Of a stretch of 64,000 bases of DNA, positions 18,048-26,843 are shown piece by piece; position 1 is the first letter of the stretch, and every line of letters begins with the position of its first letter. The DNA comes from Thiodiazotropha sp040506775 (GTDB lineage: Bacteria > Pseudomonadota > Gammaproteobacteria > Chromatiales > Chromatiaceae). Under the pieces are notes generated by a model. That model was not told the DNA's origin. It did no database searches and saw only the letters and a program-made list of their open reading frames with translations. The position numbers and the translations under genes were made by a program. The stretch is taken from the NCBI GenBank assembly GCA_040506775.1, contig JBEVWC010000018.1, forward strand, positions 97,656-161,655. The letters are read 5' to 3'.

Positions 18048-20030
18048 TCAAGGTTGGGTGGCCGGTTCCACAAGCAGCTTGCCGGCCTGCTGATGCACGG
18101 ACAACCGGCTCAGTGCGCTGAGATCGTGATGCAATTCGACCAGCGGCTGCCCATCATTTCGCCGGGTAACCGGCAGTACGAAAAGATCGGCCACGACCTC
18201 CTTTGATTGCCCGGTGACATTCCCGACATACAGAGGCTGAACAGAGTCTACAACCAGTGTTGTTGGCCAGAGTCTCAACACCAGGCGATTCTCCGGGGCG
18301 AGGGATTTCACCAACACCAGGCTTTCGTGGCGGGCGTCATGTACCTGGGGCAGAACCGGCAAGGAGGTCAGGGGTGTGCTCGGAGACAGCAGATGCAGCA
18401 GATTGCGCCAGGAGAGCATCTGCGCAGGCTTCCAGCCTCGCTGAGCGAGCTGTTGAGCCAATTGCTCCGGGGAACCCACCCACTGCAGATCGAGGGGATG
18501 GCGGTCACTTCCGCTGAGGTCCTGACGATATCCCGGCAGTTCAGCAACGCCGGACAACCAATGGGTCCGGGATATGGAGTGAGTCTGGGTAACGGATTGG
18601 TAGCGTAGTTGACGCTGCTCCACATTCAGGGCATGGATCACCAGGCTCAGGGCAAGCATCAGAATGGCCCCGGCGAACAGGATCTGAGGCTGGCTCTCCG
18701 CTGTGACATGTCGATAGTAGGCAATCCCCAACAGAGCCACCCAGAACATCCCCAGGGTCAGGCTGCCGAGTACATCGGTGGCCCAATGCACACCCAGATA
18801 GAGCCGGGAAAGGGCCACAGCCACAACGATCAGAGCGGCCAGACTGTAGGGCAGCCAGCGCCACTCCCGTTGCATGACCCGCGCCAGCATGACGGAATAG
18901 AATCCGTATACGGTCATGCCGTGCAGCACATGCGCACTGGGATACGACCAGGGGCCCAGGCTCTCGGGACTGGTGGGTGGTCGGGGAATCTGCAGGCCGA
19001 TCTTCAGCAACAGTGGAGCGATGACGCCAAATGCGGTGGCCGCCAAAAGATAGTAGGCCGCCCGGGTGTGTTTCTGCCAAACCAGCAGGCCGGTGGTTAC
19101 CCCGCTGAATACCAGAACGGTGGAAAGATCACCCAGGCTGGTGGCCAGGACCATCACCCGGTCGCCCCAGGGGGTGCGCAGGCTTTGCAAGGCCGAATGT
19201 ATCCACAGGTCGAACCGGCTCGCGGCGCCTCCGTCGATCATCAGGCCGGTGAGCAGGGCAAAAAAGCTTGAGGCGAGAATCAGCAGGGTAGCCAGGGTGG
19301 CCAACCCCTTGGCCTCCGGGTGATGCGGGTCGGCCAGAGCGGAGGAAATGCCGCGAAAACCCCGATGCAACTGGCCCCATTCGAAGACTCGCTGCACCAG
19401 ATAGGTGGCATGAGGCTGGATCAGGCGGAATGCCAGGCGTGCCAGCATGAACACACCCCAGCCCAGCGCCAATACCAGCACCATCAGCACCACCAGCCGG
19501 AATGCGACTTCAGAAGCAAGCTTGAGCGAGGCGCCGAAGACGATCCCCGGCAACAGGTAGGCAGGCGCCCAGAGCAGTGCCGAACTCACGTTGGCAATGA
19601 AAAAACGCCCCGGTGACATGCCCAGCATACCGGCCACCAGAGGAATGACGGCACGTACCGGACCGAAAAAACGTCCGATGGCGACGCTCTTACCCCCGTA
19701 CTTTTCGAAGAATGTCACACCCCGTTGCAATGTGGCGGGATACCGGGAGAACGGCCAGATACCTCGAAGCTGGTCCTGGTAGTGGCGGCCCAGCCAATAG
19801 CTCAGACCGTCACCGGTTACCGCGCCGGCCACCGCCCACATGAATACCGGCCAGAACTCCAGGGCGCCGGTGGCGATGAGGGCGCCGAAACCGAACATGG
19901 CGATTACCCCGGGTACCAGCAGACCGAATATCGCAACGGATTCCGAGAAGGCGGCCAGGAATACCAGCAGCCCCGCCCACAGGGTGTGTTCCGCCACCCA
20001 GTCGAGCATTGCGGTGATCAGCTCATTCAT
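18048..20030 (-). CDS. DedA-family protein fused to PAP2 phosphatase, with LssY-like C-terminal region
   Basis: 660 residues. Residues about 1-210 are a DedA/SNARE-associated domain (FGALIATGALEFWPVFMWAV, GRFFGPVRAVIPLVAGMLGM), a lipid-carrier flippase family. Residues about 240-450 are a PAP2 phosphatase with KIGLQIPRPPTSPE, SYPSAHVLHG and SRLYLGVHWATDVLGS, the three catalytic motifs. The last about 200 residues resemble the LssY C-terminal domain. Fusing a flippase with a lipid phosphatase suggests recycling of undecaprenyl pyrophosphate or phosphatidic acid, with dephosphorylation and flipping in one chain. It probably stands alone, ending just before an intergenic region. Confidence 0.9.
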   Translation of the reverse strand: MNELITAMLDWVAEHTLWAGLLVFLAAFSESVAIFGLLVPGVIAMFGFGALIATGALEFWPVFMWAVAGAVTGDGLSYWLGRHYQDQLRGIWPFSRYPATLQRGVTFFEKYGGKSVAIGRFFGPVRAVIPLVAGMLGMSPGRFFIANVSSALLWAPAYLLPGIVFGASLKLASEVAFRLVVLMVLVLALGWGVFMLARLAFRLIQPHATYLVQRVFEWGQLHRGFRGISSALADPHHPEAKGLATLATLLILASSFFALLTGLMIDGGAASRFDLWIHSALQSLRTPWGDRVMVLATSLGDLSTVLVFSGVTTGLLVWQKHTRAAYYLLAATAFGVIAPLLLKIGLQIPRPPTSPESLGPWSYPSAHVLHGMTVYGFYSVMLARVMQREWRWLPYSLAALIVVAVALSRLYLGVHWATDVLGSLTLGMFWVALLGIAYYRHVTAESQPQILFAGAILMLALSLVIHALNVEQRQLRYQSVTQTHSISRTHWLSGVAELPGYRQDLSGSDRHPLDLQWVGSPEQLAQQLAQRGWKPAQMLSWRNLLHLLSPSTPLTSLPVLPQVHDARHESLVLVKSLAPENRLVLRLWPTTLVVDSVQPLYVGNVTGQSKEVVADLFVLPVTRRNDGQPLVELHHDLSALSRLSVHQQAGKLLVEPATQP

Positions 20031-20079
20031 CCGTCAGTGCCCATGGCCCGGGGCGTCACCTCAGATTGTTGGCGCAAAT

Positions 20080-21363
20080 TCAGGCCAGGCTTTTGAAAGC
20101 TTCCCCGGCAGCTTTGAGGGTGTTCTGGATATCCTCATCAGTGTGTGCCGCCGAGACAAATCCGGCTTCGAACGCGGAAGGTGCCAGATACACTCCCTTG
20201 TCGAGCATGGCGTGATAAAAAGCCTTGAACCGCTCCTGATCACAGGCGGTGGCCCCCGCGTAATCCGTAACCCGTTCCCGGTCAGTGAAGAACAGTCCGA
20301 ACATGCCTCCGACATGGTTTTCCGCCAGTCCGATTCCCGCACTCTGGGCCGCTTCCATGAAGCCGTTCACCAGAGTCTCGACCCGTTGTGACAACTGTTC
20401 ATGAAAACCGGGTTCGGAGATCAACTCCAGGGTCTTCAGACCCGCGGACATGGCCACCGGGTTGCCTGACAGGGTCCCCGCCTGATAAACCGGCCCGAGT
20501 GGCGCGATCTTCTCCATGATGTCCCTTCGCCCGCCGAATGCACCGACCGGCATACCCCCGCCGATGACCTTGCCCAGGGTGGTCAGGTCCGGGGTAATGC
20601 CATAGAGGGCCTGAGCCCCGCCCAAAGCGACCCGAAACCCGGTCATCACCTCGTCGAAAATCAGCACTGAACCGTGCTGGTCACAGACTTCGCGCAGGGT
20701 CTCAAGAAACCCCGGCTGTGGGGGTATGCAGTTCATATTGCCGGCCACCGGCTCGACGATGATCGCGGCGATCTGATCGCCCATCTGCGAGAACAGCTCC
20801 CGTACCTGTCCGGCATCGTTGTAGTTGAGGGTCAGGGTATGCTCGGCCAGGCTGGCGGGTACCCCGGGTGAGGAAGGCTCTCCGAGGGTCAGCATGCCGG
20901 AACCGGCCTTGACCAGCAGTGAGTCCGAATGGCCGTGATAACAGCCCTCGAACTTGACGATCTTGTCCCGTCCGGTGAAGCCCCGCGCCAGGCGTATAGC
21001 CGACATGGTGGCTTCGGTTCCGGAACTGACCATGCGCACCATATCCATACTCGGTACCAGTTCGCAGACCTTGTCCGCCATCTGGGTTTCGAGTTCAGTC
21101 GGTGCGCCGAAGCTCAGACCCTTGTTGATGATGGAGGCGACCGCATCGATCACCTCGTGATGAGCATGACCGAGGATCATGGGTCCCCAGGAGCCGACAT
21201 AGTCGATATAACGTTTACCCTCAGGATCGTAGACATACGGGCCGGCCGCGCAATCGATGAAGACCGGGTCGCCTCCGACGCCTCGAAAGGCTCTGACCGG
21301 AGAGTTGACCCCCCCTGGAATGTGCTGTTGGGCCTGTTGGAAGAGTTCCTGGGAACGACTCAT
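20080..21363 (-). CDS. hemL: Glutamate-1-semialdehyde 2,1-aminomutase
   Basis: 427 residues, the standard length. It begins SRSQELFQQAQQHIPGGVNSPVRAF, has the PLP Lys in TTLGKVIGGGMPVGAFGG, and LIFDEVMTGFRV for the PLP-ring aspartate. It converts glutamate-1-semialdehyde to 5-aminolevulinate in the C5 haem pathway. The start at 21363 is preferred to an upstream in-frame ATG inside thiE. The thiD-thiE-hemL order, with 4-base gaps or overlaps, points to one transcript. Confidence 0.98.
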   Translation of the reverse strand: MSRSQELFQQAQQHIPGGVNSPVRAFRGVGGDPVFIDCAAGPYVYDPEGKRYIDYVGSWGPMILGHAHHEVIDAVASIINKGLSFGAPTELETQMADKVCELVPSMDMVRMVSSGTEATMSAIRLARGFTGRDKIVKFEGCYHGHSDSLLVKAGSGMLTLGEPSSPGVPASLAEHTLTLNYNDAGQVRELFSQMGDQIAAIIVEPVAGNMNCIPPQPGFLETLREVCDQHGSVLIFDEVMTGFRVALGGAQALYGITPDLTTLGKVIGGGMPVGAFGGRRDIMEKIAPLGPVYQAGTLSGNPVAMSAGLKTLELISEPGFHEQLSQRVETLVNGFMEAAQSAGIGLAENHVGGMFGLFFTDRERVTDYAGATACDQERFKAFYHAMLDKGVYLAPSAFEAGFVSAAHTDEDIQNTLKAAGEAFKSLA

Positions 21364-21367
21364 TGTT

Positions 21368-22006
21368 TTACTCCTGGGGCGAGAATAGGGCGGCCAAGCG
21401 ACGGCTGGCGGCCTGGACGTCGGGCTGGCCGAAGACACCGTGGACCACGGCCAGCATGTCGGCGCCCGCTTCAATCAATGGGGCGCCATTCTCCGGCGTT
21501 ATGCCGCCTATGGCAACCAGCGGCAGGTTTAGTTCGCTGCGGGCGGCCGTCAGCAGACTGGGGGACGCGTTGACCGCTTCCGGCTTTGTGGTGGACGGGA
21601 AAAAACGTCCGAAAGCCAGGTAGTCCGCACCGGCCAGCGCAGCGGCCCGGGCGATCTCCAGGCTGTTGTAGCAGGAGATACCGATCACCGTGTCGGGTCC
21701 GAGCATGTCACGGGCATTTTCCAGAGCTGCATCGTCCCGCCCGAGATGGACCCCGTGTGCGCGGACCTGCCGGGCGAGGGCCAGGTCATCGTTGATGATC
21801 AGCAGTGCATCATGAGCTTCACACAGATCTTTTAGCATGCCTGCCTCGCGAAGCCGACGCGCCCGGTCCTGGCTCTTGTCCCGGTACTGCAGGATGCGGG
21901 CACCCCCGAGCAAGGTCTGCGTGACCTGCTCCTCGAGTCGTTCAGTTGGGCACAGCCCGCTGTCGGTAATGGCATAGAGACCCCGCAAACGGATCTGAAC
22001 ATTCAT
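21368..22006 (-). CDS. thiE: Thiamine phosphate synthase
   Basis: 212 residues. Typical ThiE segments are visible: RGLYAITDSGL at the start, ILQYRDKSQDRA for pyrophosphate binding, LIINDDLALA, GVHLGRDDA, IGISCYNSLE and VAIGGITPENG. It joins the pyrimidine and thiazole halves of thiamine. The start ATG overlaps the stop of thiD (ATGA at 22003-22006). Confidence 0.96.
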   Translation of the reverse strand: MNVQIRLRGLYAITDSGLCPTERLEEQVTQTLLGGARILQYRDKSQDRARRLREAGMLKDLCEAHDALLIINDDLALARQVRAHGVHLGRDDAALENARDMLGPDTVIGISCYNSLEIARAAALAGADYLAFGRFFPSTTKPEAVNASPSLLTAARSELNLPLVAIGGITPENGAPLIEAGADMLAVVHGVFGQPDVQAASRRLAALFSPQE

Positions 22007-22830
22007 GACCCGGGCGCTCCTGTATGGGACATGTTCAGGTAGCGGAACGGTATCCGCTGACAGCGACCTGCTGCGAATCCGGCTTCAAGGGTCGACCAGG
22101 TGTAGGCCAACCCCGCCTGTGAGGCTTCCACCAGGGACAGACCCCGGGCCAGTCCGGCAGCGATGGCGGAGGCCAGGGTACATCCGGAGCCGTGAAATTC
22201 CCCTGCCAGACGTGGCCATCGGGAATGCCAGGCCGGTTCATTGGGGCGATACAGCCGGTGGGTCACCTGCTGGGGATCGCTCATATCGTGGGTGCCGGTG
22301 ACAAGGACCGCCCGGGCTCCGGTGCCGAGCAGGGTCTGTGCGCTGTGGTCGAGGCTTGCATCCTGATCCAGGCGGCTGAGTCTCAGGGCTTCGTGTGTGT
22401 TGGGAGTCAGCAGATGACACAGGGGCAACAGTTCATCCCGGATCACTGAGAGCAAGCCCTGATTCGCCAGATCACTGCCACCTCCGGCAGCCAGTACCGG
22501 GTCGAATACCACAGGGATCTGCGGATTTGCCTTGAGCAGTTCGGCTACGGCCGATGCGCTATCCTGATGGCCCAGCAGACCGATCTTGATGGCGGATACG
22601 CAACAGTCGGAGAGCACCGCCTGGGCCTGATCCAGCAGGGTTGTTGCCGGGATGGGAATCAGTTTGCGGACATTGCAGGTGTCCTGAACTGTGAGACAGG
22701 TGATCGCGGTCGCAGCATGGCACCCGTTCGAGCCGATCGACTCGATATCCGCCTGTATACCCGCCCCTCCGACCGGATCATGTCCGCCAATCGCCAGTAC
22801 AACCGGCCGCTTTTCAGTCTGTTTAAGCAT
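22003..22830 (-). CDS. thiD: Hydroxymethylpyrimidine (phosphate) kinase
   Basis: 275 residues. It starts VVLAIGGHDPVGGAGIQADI, the substrate-binding N-terminus of ThiD, and ends with the ATP-site GEFHGSGCTLASAIAAGLA. It phosphorylates HMP and HMP-P for thiamine synthesis and salvage. The ATG at 22830 is preferred over an upstream one that would add 36 residues without homology. I looked for a TPP riboswitch upstream on this strand and found no CTGAGA core, so control is not by that route. Confidence 0.95.
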   Translation of the reverse strand: MLKQTEKRPVVLAIGGHDPVGGAGIQADIESIGSNGCHAATAITCLTVQDTCNVRKLIPIPATTLLDQAQAVLSDCCVSAIKIGLLGHQDSASAVAELLKANPQIPVVFDPVLAAGGGSDLANQGLLSVIRDELLPLCHLLTPNTHEALRLSRLDQDASLDHSAQTLLGTGARAVLVTGTHDMSDPQQVTHRLYRPNEPAWHSRWPRLAGEFHGSGCTLASAIAAGLARGLSLVEASQAGLAYTWSTLEAGFAAGRCQRIPFRYLNMSHTGAPGS

Positions 22831-23145
22831 CCGCTGATTGTATCCCGATTCCGCGATCCGGGGGCATGCGCAGATTTGCCTCGAAGGCTTGAACTGGGTA
22901 GATTCCGTCCTCCGCAATGGATTTTGAAACCGACTCATCAGTTTTGTTGGGGTTTTGCGGGATATATTTTGTTTATCGGAAGCGCGAAGTGTATTAAGGG
23001 TTTTTCCTAGGATTGACCGGCATCGCTGCTAGACTCTGGTATGTACAACGATCATTTAATGTTGCGTACAGCCATCATGGGGATCACCGAAAGATCCGGT
23101 GTGTTGCATGCAGGATGGCGTAGGATGGCTGTGAGGGATGAGACT
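22831..23145. other. Divergent intergenic region thiD / DUF5063 gene
   Basis: About 315 bases separating thiD from the plus-strand DUF5063 gene. No ORF, riboswitch or clear promoter pair is evident. Both transcription units must start here. Confidence 0.35.
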
Positions 23146-23622
23146 ATGAGTCCACAAGAACAAAAGCTCGAAGCGTTGGCCAGAGACTATTGCCAACTGG
23201 TCGAGTCACTCAATGATGGTAACACCCTGTGGCTTCAGGAGATCGCGGGTCTGCTGCCGCGTCTGCACGAAGCCGTCAATGCACTCAACCTGCCGACACC
23301 CCACAATACGCACCACACAGCGGCAGATCTGGATGCCCGGTTCGAACTGTACACTTTTCTGCGAACCCTGCTTGGAGAGCGCGACGGCTACTGGATGGAG
23401 TTCGATGTGGCCGGAGACGGGCAGAGCATGAGCGGCAGCCTGGCGGATGATCTGACCGACATCTACTGCGAACTCAAGACCGGTCTGATGTTACTGGATG
23501 GCGAACCGCAACAGGCTGTTGAGGGTTGGCACAAGGGCTTTCATCTGCACTGGGGACAGCATCTTCTGGATGCCGAACGCCATCTTTTCGATCTGAACGT
23601 ACGCAACCAGCTGGCGTTCTGA
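23146..23622 (+). CDS. DUF5063-like protein
   Basis: 158 residues from the ATG at 23146 (GAGGG lies about 9 bases before it). An all-helical soluble protein: EQKLEALARDYCQLVESL at the start, then ALNLPTPHNTHH and RTLLGERDGYWMEFD, ending WGQHLLDAERHLFDLN. It resembles the DUF5063 family, whose function is not established. Upstream in-frame ATGs at 23041 and 23125 lack a good ribosome-binding site. Confidence 0.7.
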   Translation: MSPQEQKLEALARDYCQLVESLNDGNTLWLQEIAGLLPRLHEAVNALNLPTPHNTHHTAADLDARFELYTFLRTLLGERDGYWMEFDVAGDGQSMSGSLADDLTDIYCELKTGLMLLDGEPQQAVEGWHKGFHLHWGQHLLDAERHLFDLNVRNQLAF

Positions 23623-23770
23623 GTCACCTGTTATCCCGCTCAGGCCCGCGCTAATACTGGGATGCGGGGTATTTCAGGAAAAAACCAACTTATATTCTAT
23701 GTTAATTGGTACAGCTGACCGATTTCTTGCTACCATTGAACCATTCGATGAATTTTTCAGGAGATATGGC

Positions 23771-24139
23771 ATGAATCCGAATGCCCTGAGTGAAAGTGAC
23801 CTGACCTTGACCGGAATGGCGCAAACCAAAATGAACGAATTGTTTCAACAGGTTGACAGCAGCATCGAGGGCGTGCGGGTTTTCGCTACCCCGGGTGGTT
23901 GCAGCGGGATCAGCTTTGGCATGACCTTCAGCGATGTGATCAATGATAATGACGGCGTTCTGCAGTGCGAAGGTTTCAAGGTCATCGTGGATGACGGCAC
24001 CCTGCAGTACCTGCGTGGCGTGGAGATCGATTTCATCGATCAGGGCGACGGCAACGCCAGCTTCGTATTCAACAATCTCCAGCCAGTCGGTGGTGGGGGT
24101 GGTTGCGGCACCTGTGGTTCCGGTGGTGGCTGCGGATAA
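23771..24139 (+). CDS. A-type Fe-S carrier-like protein with Gly/Cys-rich C-terminus
   Basis: 122 residues from an ATG with AGGAGA 8 bases upstream. It has the HesB/IscA fold signature: LTLTGMAQTKMNELFQQ, then GGCSGISFGMTF with the first cluster Cys. The usual C-terminal CxCG pair is replaced by an extended glycine/cysteine tail, GGGGGCGTCGSGGGCG, giving three Cys rather than two. A-type carriers accept and pass on 2Fe-2S or 4Fe-4S clusters. ErpA at 29237 is the canonical member here, so this is a second, divergent one of uncertain client. A clear terminator follows. Confidence 0.85.
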   Translation: MNPNALSESDLTLTGMAQTKMNELFQQVDSSIEGVRVFATPGGCSGISFGMTFSDVINDNDGVLQCEGFKVIVDDGTLQYLRGVEIDFIDQGDGNASFVFNNLQPVGGGGGCGTCGSGGGCG

Positions 24140-24190
24140 GGTTTCCCCCTCCGGCGGTTGACAGGCCGCAAGTCTCTTTGCAGACAAATC

Positions 24191-24222
24191 AAACCGCGTC
24201 AGGGTAAACCGGCGCGGTTTTT
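24191..24222 (+). terminator. Intrinsic terminator after the A-type Fe-S gene
   Basis: AAACCGCG (24191-24198) pairs with CGCGGTTT (24213-24220) around a 14-base loop and is followed by TTC within a T-run, a good Rho-independent terminator about 50 bases after the stop. Confidence 0.8.
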
Positions 24223-24276
24223 CATTGGACCAGGCAAATCCGCACTCCCGCATCACGCACGTGACAGAGACTGGAA

Positions 24277-24379
24277 GGCTGTTGAAATTCGCCGAAAAAG
24301 CTTTGTTTATGCAAGTAAATGGGCATTTGAGGCGGATTTCTATGCAGAATCGTGCCGTCTGAGTAACATTTCAACAGCC
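24277..24379. repeat. 103-bp inverted-repeat element (MITE-like)
   Basis: A perfect 12-base inverted repeat, GGCTGTTGAAAT at 24277-24288 and ATTTCAACAGCC at 24368-24379, encloses about 79 AT-richer bases without an ORF. It lies in the non-coding gap between the Fe-S gene and the FAD oxidoreductase. The form suggests a small non-autonomous mobile or REP-like element; no target-site duplication is obvious. Confidence 0.55.
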
Positions 24380-24522
24380 TGCCAGGCGACCGCCGGGTTG
24401 CCGTTAATCTTGTCTTCCTGCGAAGGGAATGAATTACAATCAAAACCTGTAGCGGTTCCGGCCCTGCCGGCAACATGCCTCATGTAACCCAAATTTGGAA
24501 TAAGGTGGCAATCTTGGAATCA

Positions 24523-25704
24523 ATGGATCTTCTGGTGATCGGCGCGGGTATCAGCGGTCTGGGATTCGCAAGGATGGCCAAAAGGCTGGGCTGCCAAGCC
24601 GCTGTTCTGGAGGCTTCACAGCACATTGGCGGCGCCATCCATACTGCCCGCTTCAACACGGAGCACGGTGACTACTGGGCGGAACTGGGTGCGCACACCT
24701 GTTACAACAGCTATGGAAATTTCCTGCAGATGCTCGAGGAGAGCGGCCAACTGGACAGCCTGGTGGCGAAGCAGAAGTTGCGATATCAGATGCAGGTCGA
24801 TGGCCAGCTCTGTTCCATAACTTCCCGTCTGAATTTCCTGGAACTGTTGGGTGTGCTGCCCAGGCTCTGGATGAGCAAGAAGGCAGGCCGTACCGCCGAG
24901 GAGTACTTTGGACGGGTCCTGGGACGTCGCAACTACCGGGATGTGCTGGGGCCGGCGTTGGATGCCGTTGTATGCCAGCCTGCGGGGGAATTTCCCGCGG
25001 ATGCCCTTTTCCGCAAGAAGCCCCGTCGCAAGGAGATCCTGCGCAGTTATACCGGTCCCAGTGGGCTGCAATCCTTTATCGAAGGGATGGTCAGCGACCT
25101 GGATATTCGGACCAATACACCCGTCCAACGGGTGGTGCGTCAGGAGAACGGTTTCGACGTCTACACCAGTGAAAACCAGTCAATCCACACCCACAAGCTG
25201 GTGCTGGCGGTTGCTCCGGACGTGGCAGCCCGGCTGCTGGCGCAGTCTCTGCCGGAACTCGCGGCCGTTCTGGCGGAAATCGAGATGGTGGAGATTGAAA
25301 GCCATGCGGTGCGAGTGAACGCGGATGGGCTGTCAATGCCCCCTCTGGCCGGGATCATCGCGCCAAACGATGACTTCTACTCAGTGGTGTCACGGGATCT
25401 GGTGCCGGATGCACACTATCGCGGATTCACCTTTCACTTTCGCCCGGGAAGACGGGATGCCCAGGGTCGCTTGAGGCGCATTGTTGAGGTATTGGGTATC
25501 ACGCAAGACCGGATCCTGGACAGCCGCTATGAACTTAACCGGCTGCCAGCCCTGCGTCTGGGTCAGGATGAACGGGTCGCCTGGATCGACCGCAATCTCA
25601 AAGGCCTGTCACTGGGTTTGACCGGGAACTGGTTCTCGGGCGTTTCCATCGAGGACAGTCTGATCCGTTCCCATCAGGAGTGCCAGCGTCTCCTGGTCGG
25701 CTGA
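24523..25704 (+). CDS. FAD-dependent oxidoreductase (amine oxidase / protoporphyrinogen oxidase-like)
   Basis: 393 residues. It begins with the FAD dinucleotide motif LLVIGAGISGLGFARMAKRLG followed by the E at the end of the second strand (VLEASQHIGGAI), the hallmark of the flavin amine oxidase/PPOX superfamily. It ends LSLGLTGNWFSGVSIEDS, the second FAD-binding segment. A related architecture occurs in haem-pathway oxidases such as HemY, but the similarity visible here does not define the substrate. A TTG at 24514 has AAGGTGG correctly spaced before it, so the start may lie three codons upstream of the ATG. Confidence 0.82.
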   Translation: MDLLVIGAGISGLGFARMAKRLGCQAAVLEASQHIGGAIHTARFNTEHGDYWAELGAHTCYNSYGNFLQMLEESGQLDSLVAKQKLRYQMQVDGQLCSITSRLNFLELLGVLPRLWMSKKAGRTAEEYFGRVLGRRNYRDVLGPALDAVVCQPAGEFPADALFRKKPRRKEILRSYTGPSGLQSFIEGMVSDLDIRTNTPVQRVVRQENGFDVYTSENQSIHTHKLVLAVAPDVAARLLAQSLPELAAVLAEIEMVEIESHAVRVNADGLSMPPLAGIIAPNDDFYSVVSRDLVPDAHYRGFTFHFRPGRRDAQGRLRRIVEVLGITQDRILDSRYELNRLPALRLGQDERVAWIDRNLKGLSLGLTGNWFSGVSIEDSLIRSHQECQRLLVG

Positions 25705-25731
25705 GCGGAAACGCTGCCTGCATTACTCATG

Positions 25732-26442
25732 TCATTTATCAGCAGGTGGCGGTGGGTCCGGGTTGTTCGCGTTGTGGAATAGGGATCTCAGGGTATCGGG
25801 TTGGTCCTTTGCGGGGGCGGGTTGTTGCATGTCCGCTGATTTCTCCCCACTGAAAAATGCCGCGATCCTGCGGAACAGGGCCTTGATGGCTCGCCAGATC
25901 TTCGGCAACAGCCAAATCACCAGGGCGGTAAAAAGCACCAGTAGAACCAGAAACAGCACCGGATAGTTCAGGGCGGTCCACAAACCACCAATGACCGCCA
26001 GGTCCTCTGCCAGGGAAGCCGTCCAGTTCGAGACAGGCTCGGGGGAAGTGTTGATCATCACCCTTGAACCGGCCTTGGTCAGATGTGTACCGGCCGCCAG
26101 GGTCCCGCCCACCAGGGCTGCTGCCAGTTCGGCAGCCTGGTTGACTTCAAATCCGCTGGCGGCACCCGCTGCCAGCAGGGCACCCGCGGGTATCCGGATG
26201 AAGGTGTGGATGGCGTCCCAGCCGGTGTCGACTCCAGGCGTCTTGTCGGCGAAGAATTCGATGAAGTACATCAGGCCGGCAATACCCATGACCAGGGGAT
26301 CGCTCAAAACCTCCAGGCCGGGGGGCAAGACCACATGACCGGTCATGCTCAGGTAACCCAGCACCAGTATCGTGGCATACAGGTTAATGCCTGCTGCCCA
26401 GCCGGCTCCAAGGGTCAATGCCAGTGTGTTGATGGTTTCCAT
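25732..26442 (-). CDS. DUF4126 family membrane protein
   Basis: 236 residues with about five hydrophobic segments and small-residue-rich helices (GAGWAAGINLYATILVLGYL, ALLAAGAASGFEV). The TKAGSRVMINTSPEPVSNW stretch between helices is typical of DUF4126 proteins. Function is unestablished. The C-terminal tail is basic, then proline-rich and cytosolic. It converges with the FAD oxidoreductase gene with only 27 bases between stops. Confidence 0.8.
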   Translation of the reverse strand: METINTLALTLGAGWAAGINLYATILVLGYLSMTGHVVLPPGLEVLSDPLVMGIAGLMYFIEFFADKTPGVDTGWDAIHTFIRIPAGALLAAGAASGFEVNQAAELAAALVGGTLAAGTHLTKAGSRVMINTSPEPVSNWTASLAEDLAVIGGLWTALNYPVLFLVLLVLFTALVIWLLPKIWRAIKALFRRIAAFFSGEKSADMQQPAPAKDQPDTLRSLFHNANNPDPPPPADK

Positions 26443-26843
26443 GGGATGCTCTCTATTTACCGGGCCATTCCACTAATGTGGTGCCTGCGCGGCTGAATTA
26501 CCACCCGGATCAGTCGTGAGACCCGGATTTCATGTACGAATTAACATTATTTAACCATTTTACCCGGTTCGCTTTTTCTCAGCGCCATCAGGGCTTATGA
26601 TAGAAAAGTGGCCATTTCGGGTTGCGAGTGACCACAAGCGGATCCAATTTATCTAGCCCTATTTTGCCGCATGGTCAATCCGGTTTTCTCAGCACTGGCT
26701 GGGATTTTTTGCTGCTGTAACCTTTTCGAGGCGTCCTGTTCAAAAGCCTGAATAGGCCGAATCGATCGATAAATCGTCAGCAACCGGGTGCTGAACAAGC
26801 GTATTGGGCTCCCATATATATAAGGTGACAGGTTTAAAAGCAT
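26443..26843. other. Divergent intergenic region DUF4126 gene / argC
   Basis: About 400 AT-richer bases. TATGAT at 26596-26601 could serve as a -10, but no matching -35 is present. I see no ARG box I can defend and no ORF with homology. It must contain the argC promoter. Confidence 0.35.

Noticed and set aside
22831..23145. TPP riboswitch upstream of thiD
   Set aside because: The CTGAGA and paired core of the THI element are absent on the relevant strand.
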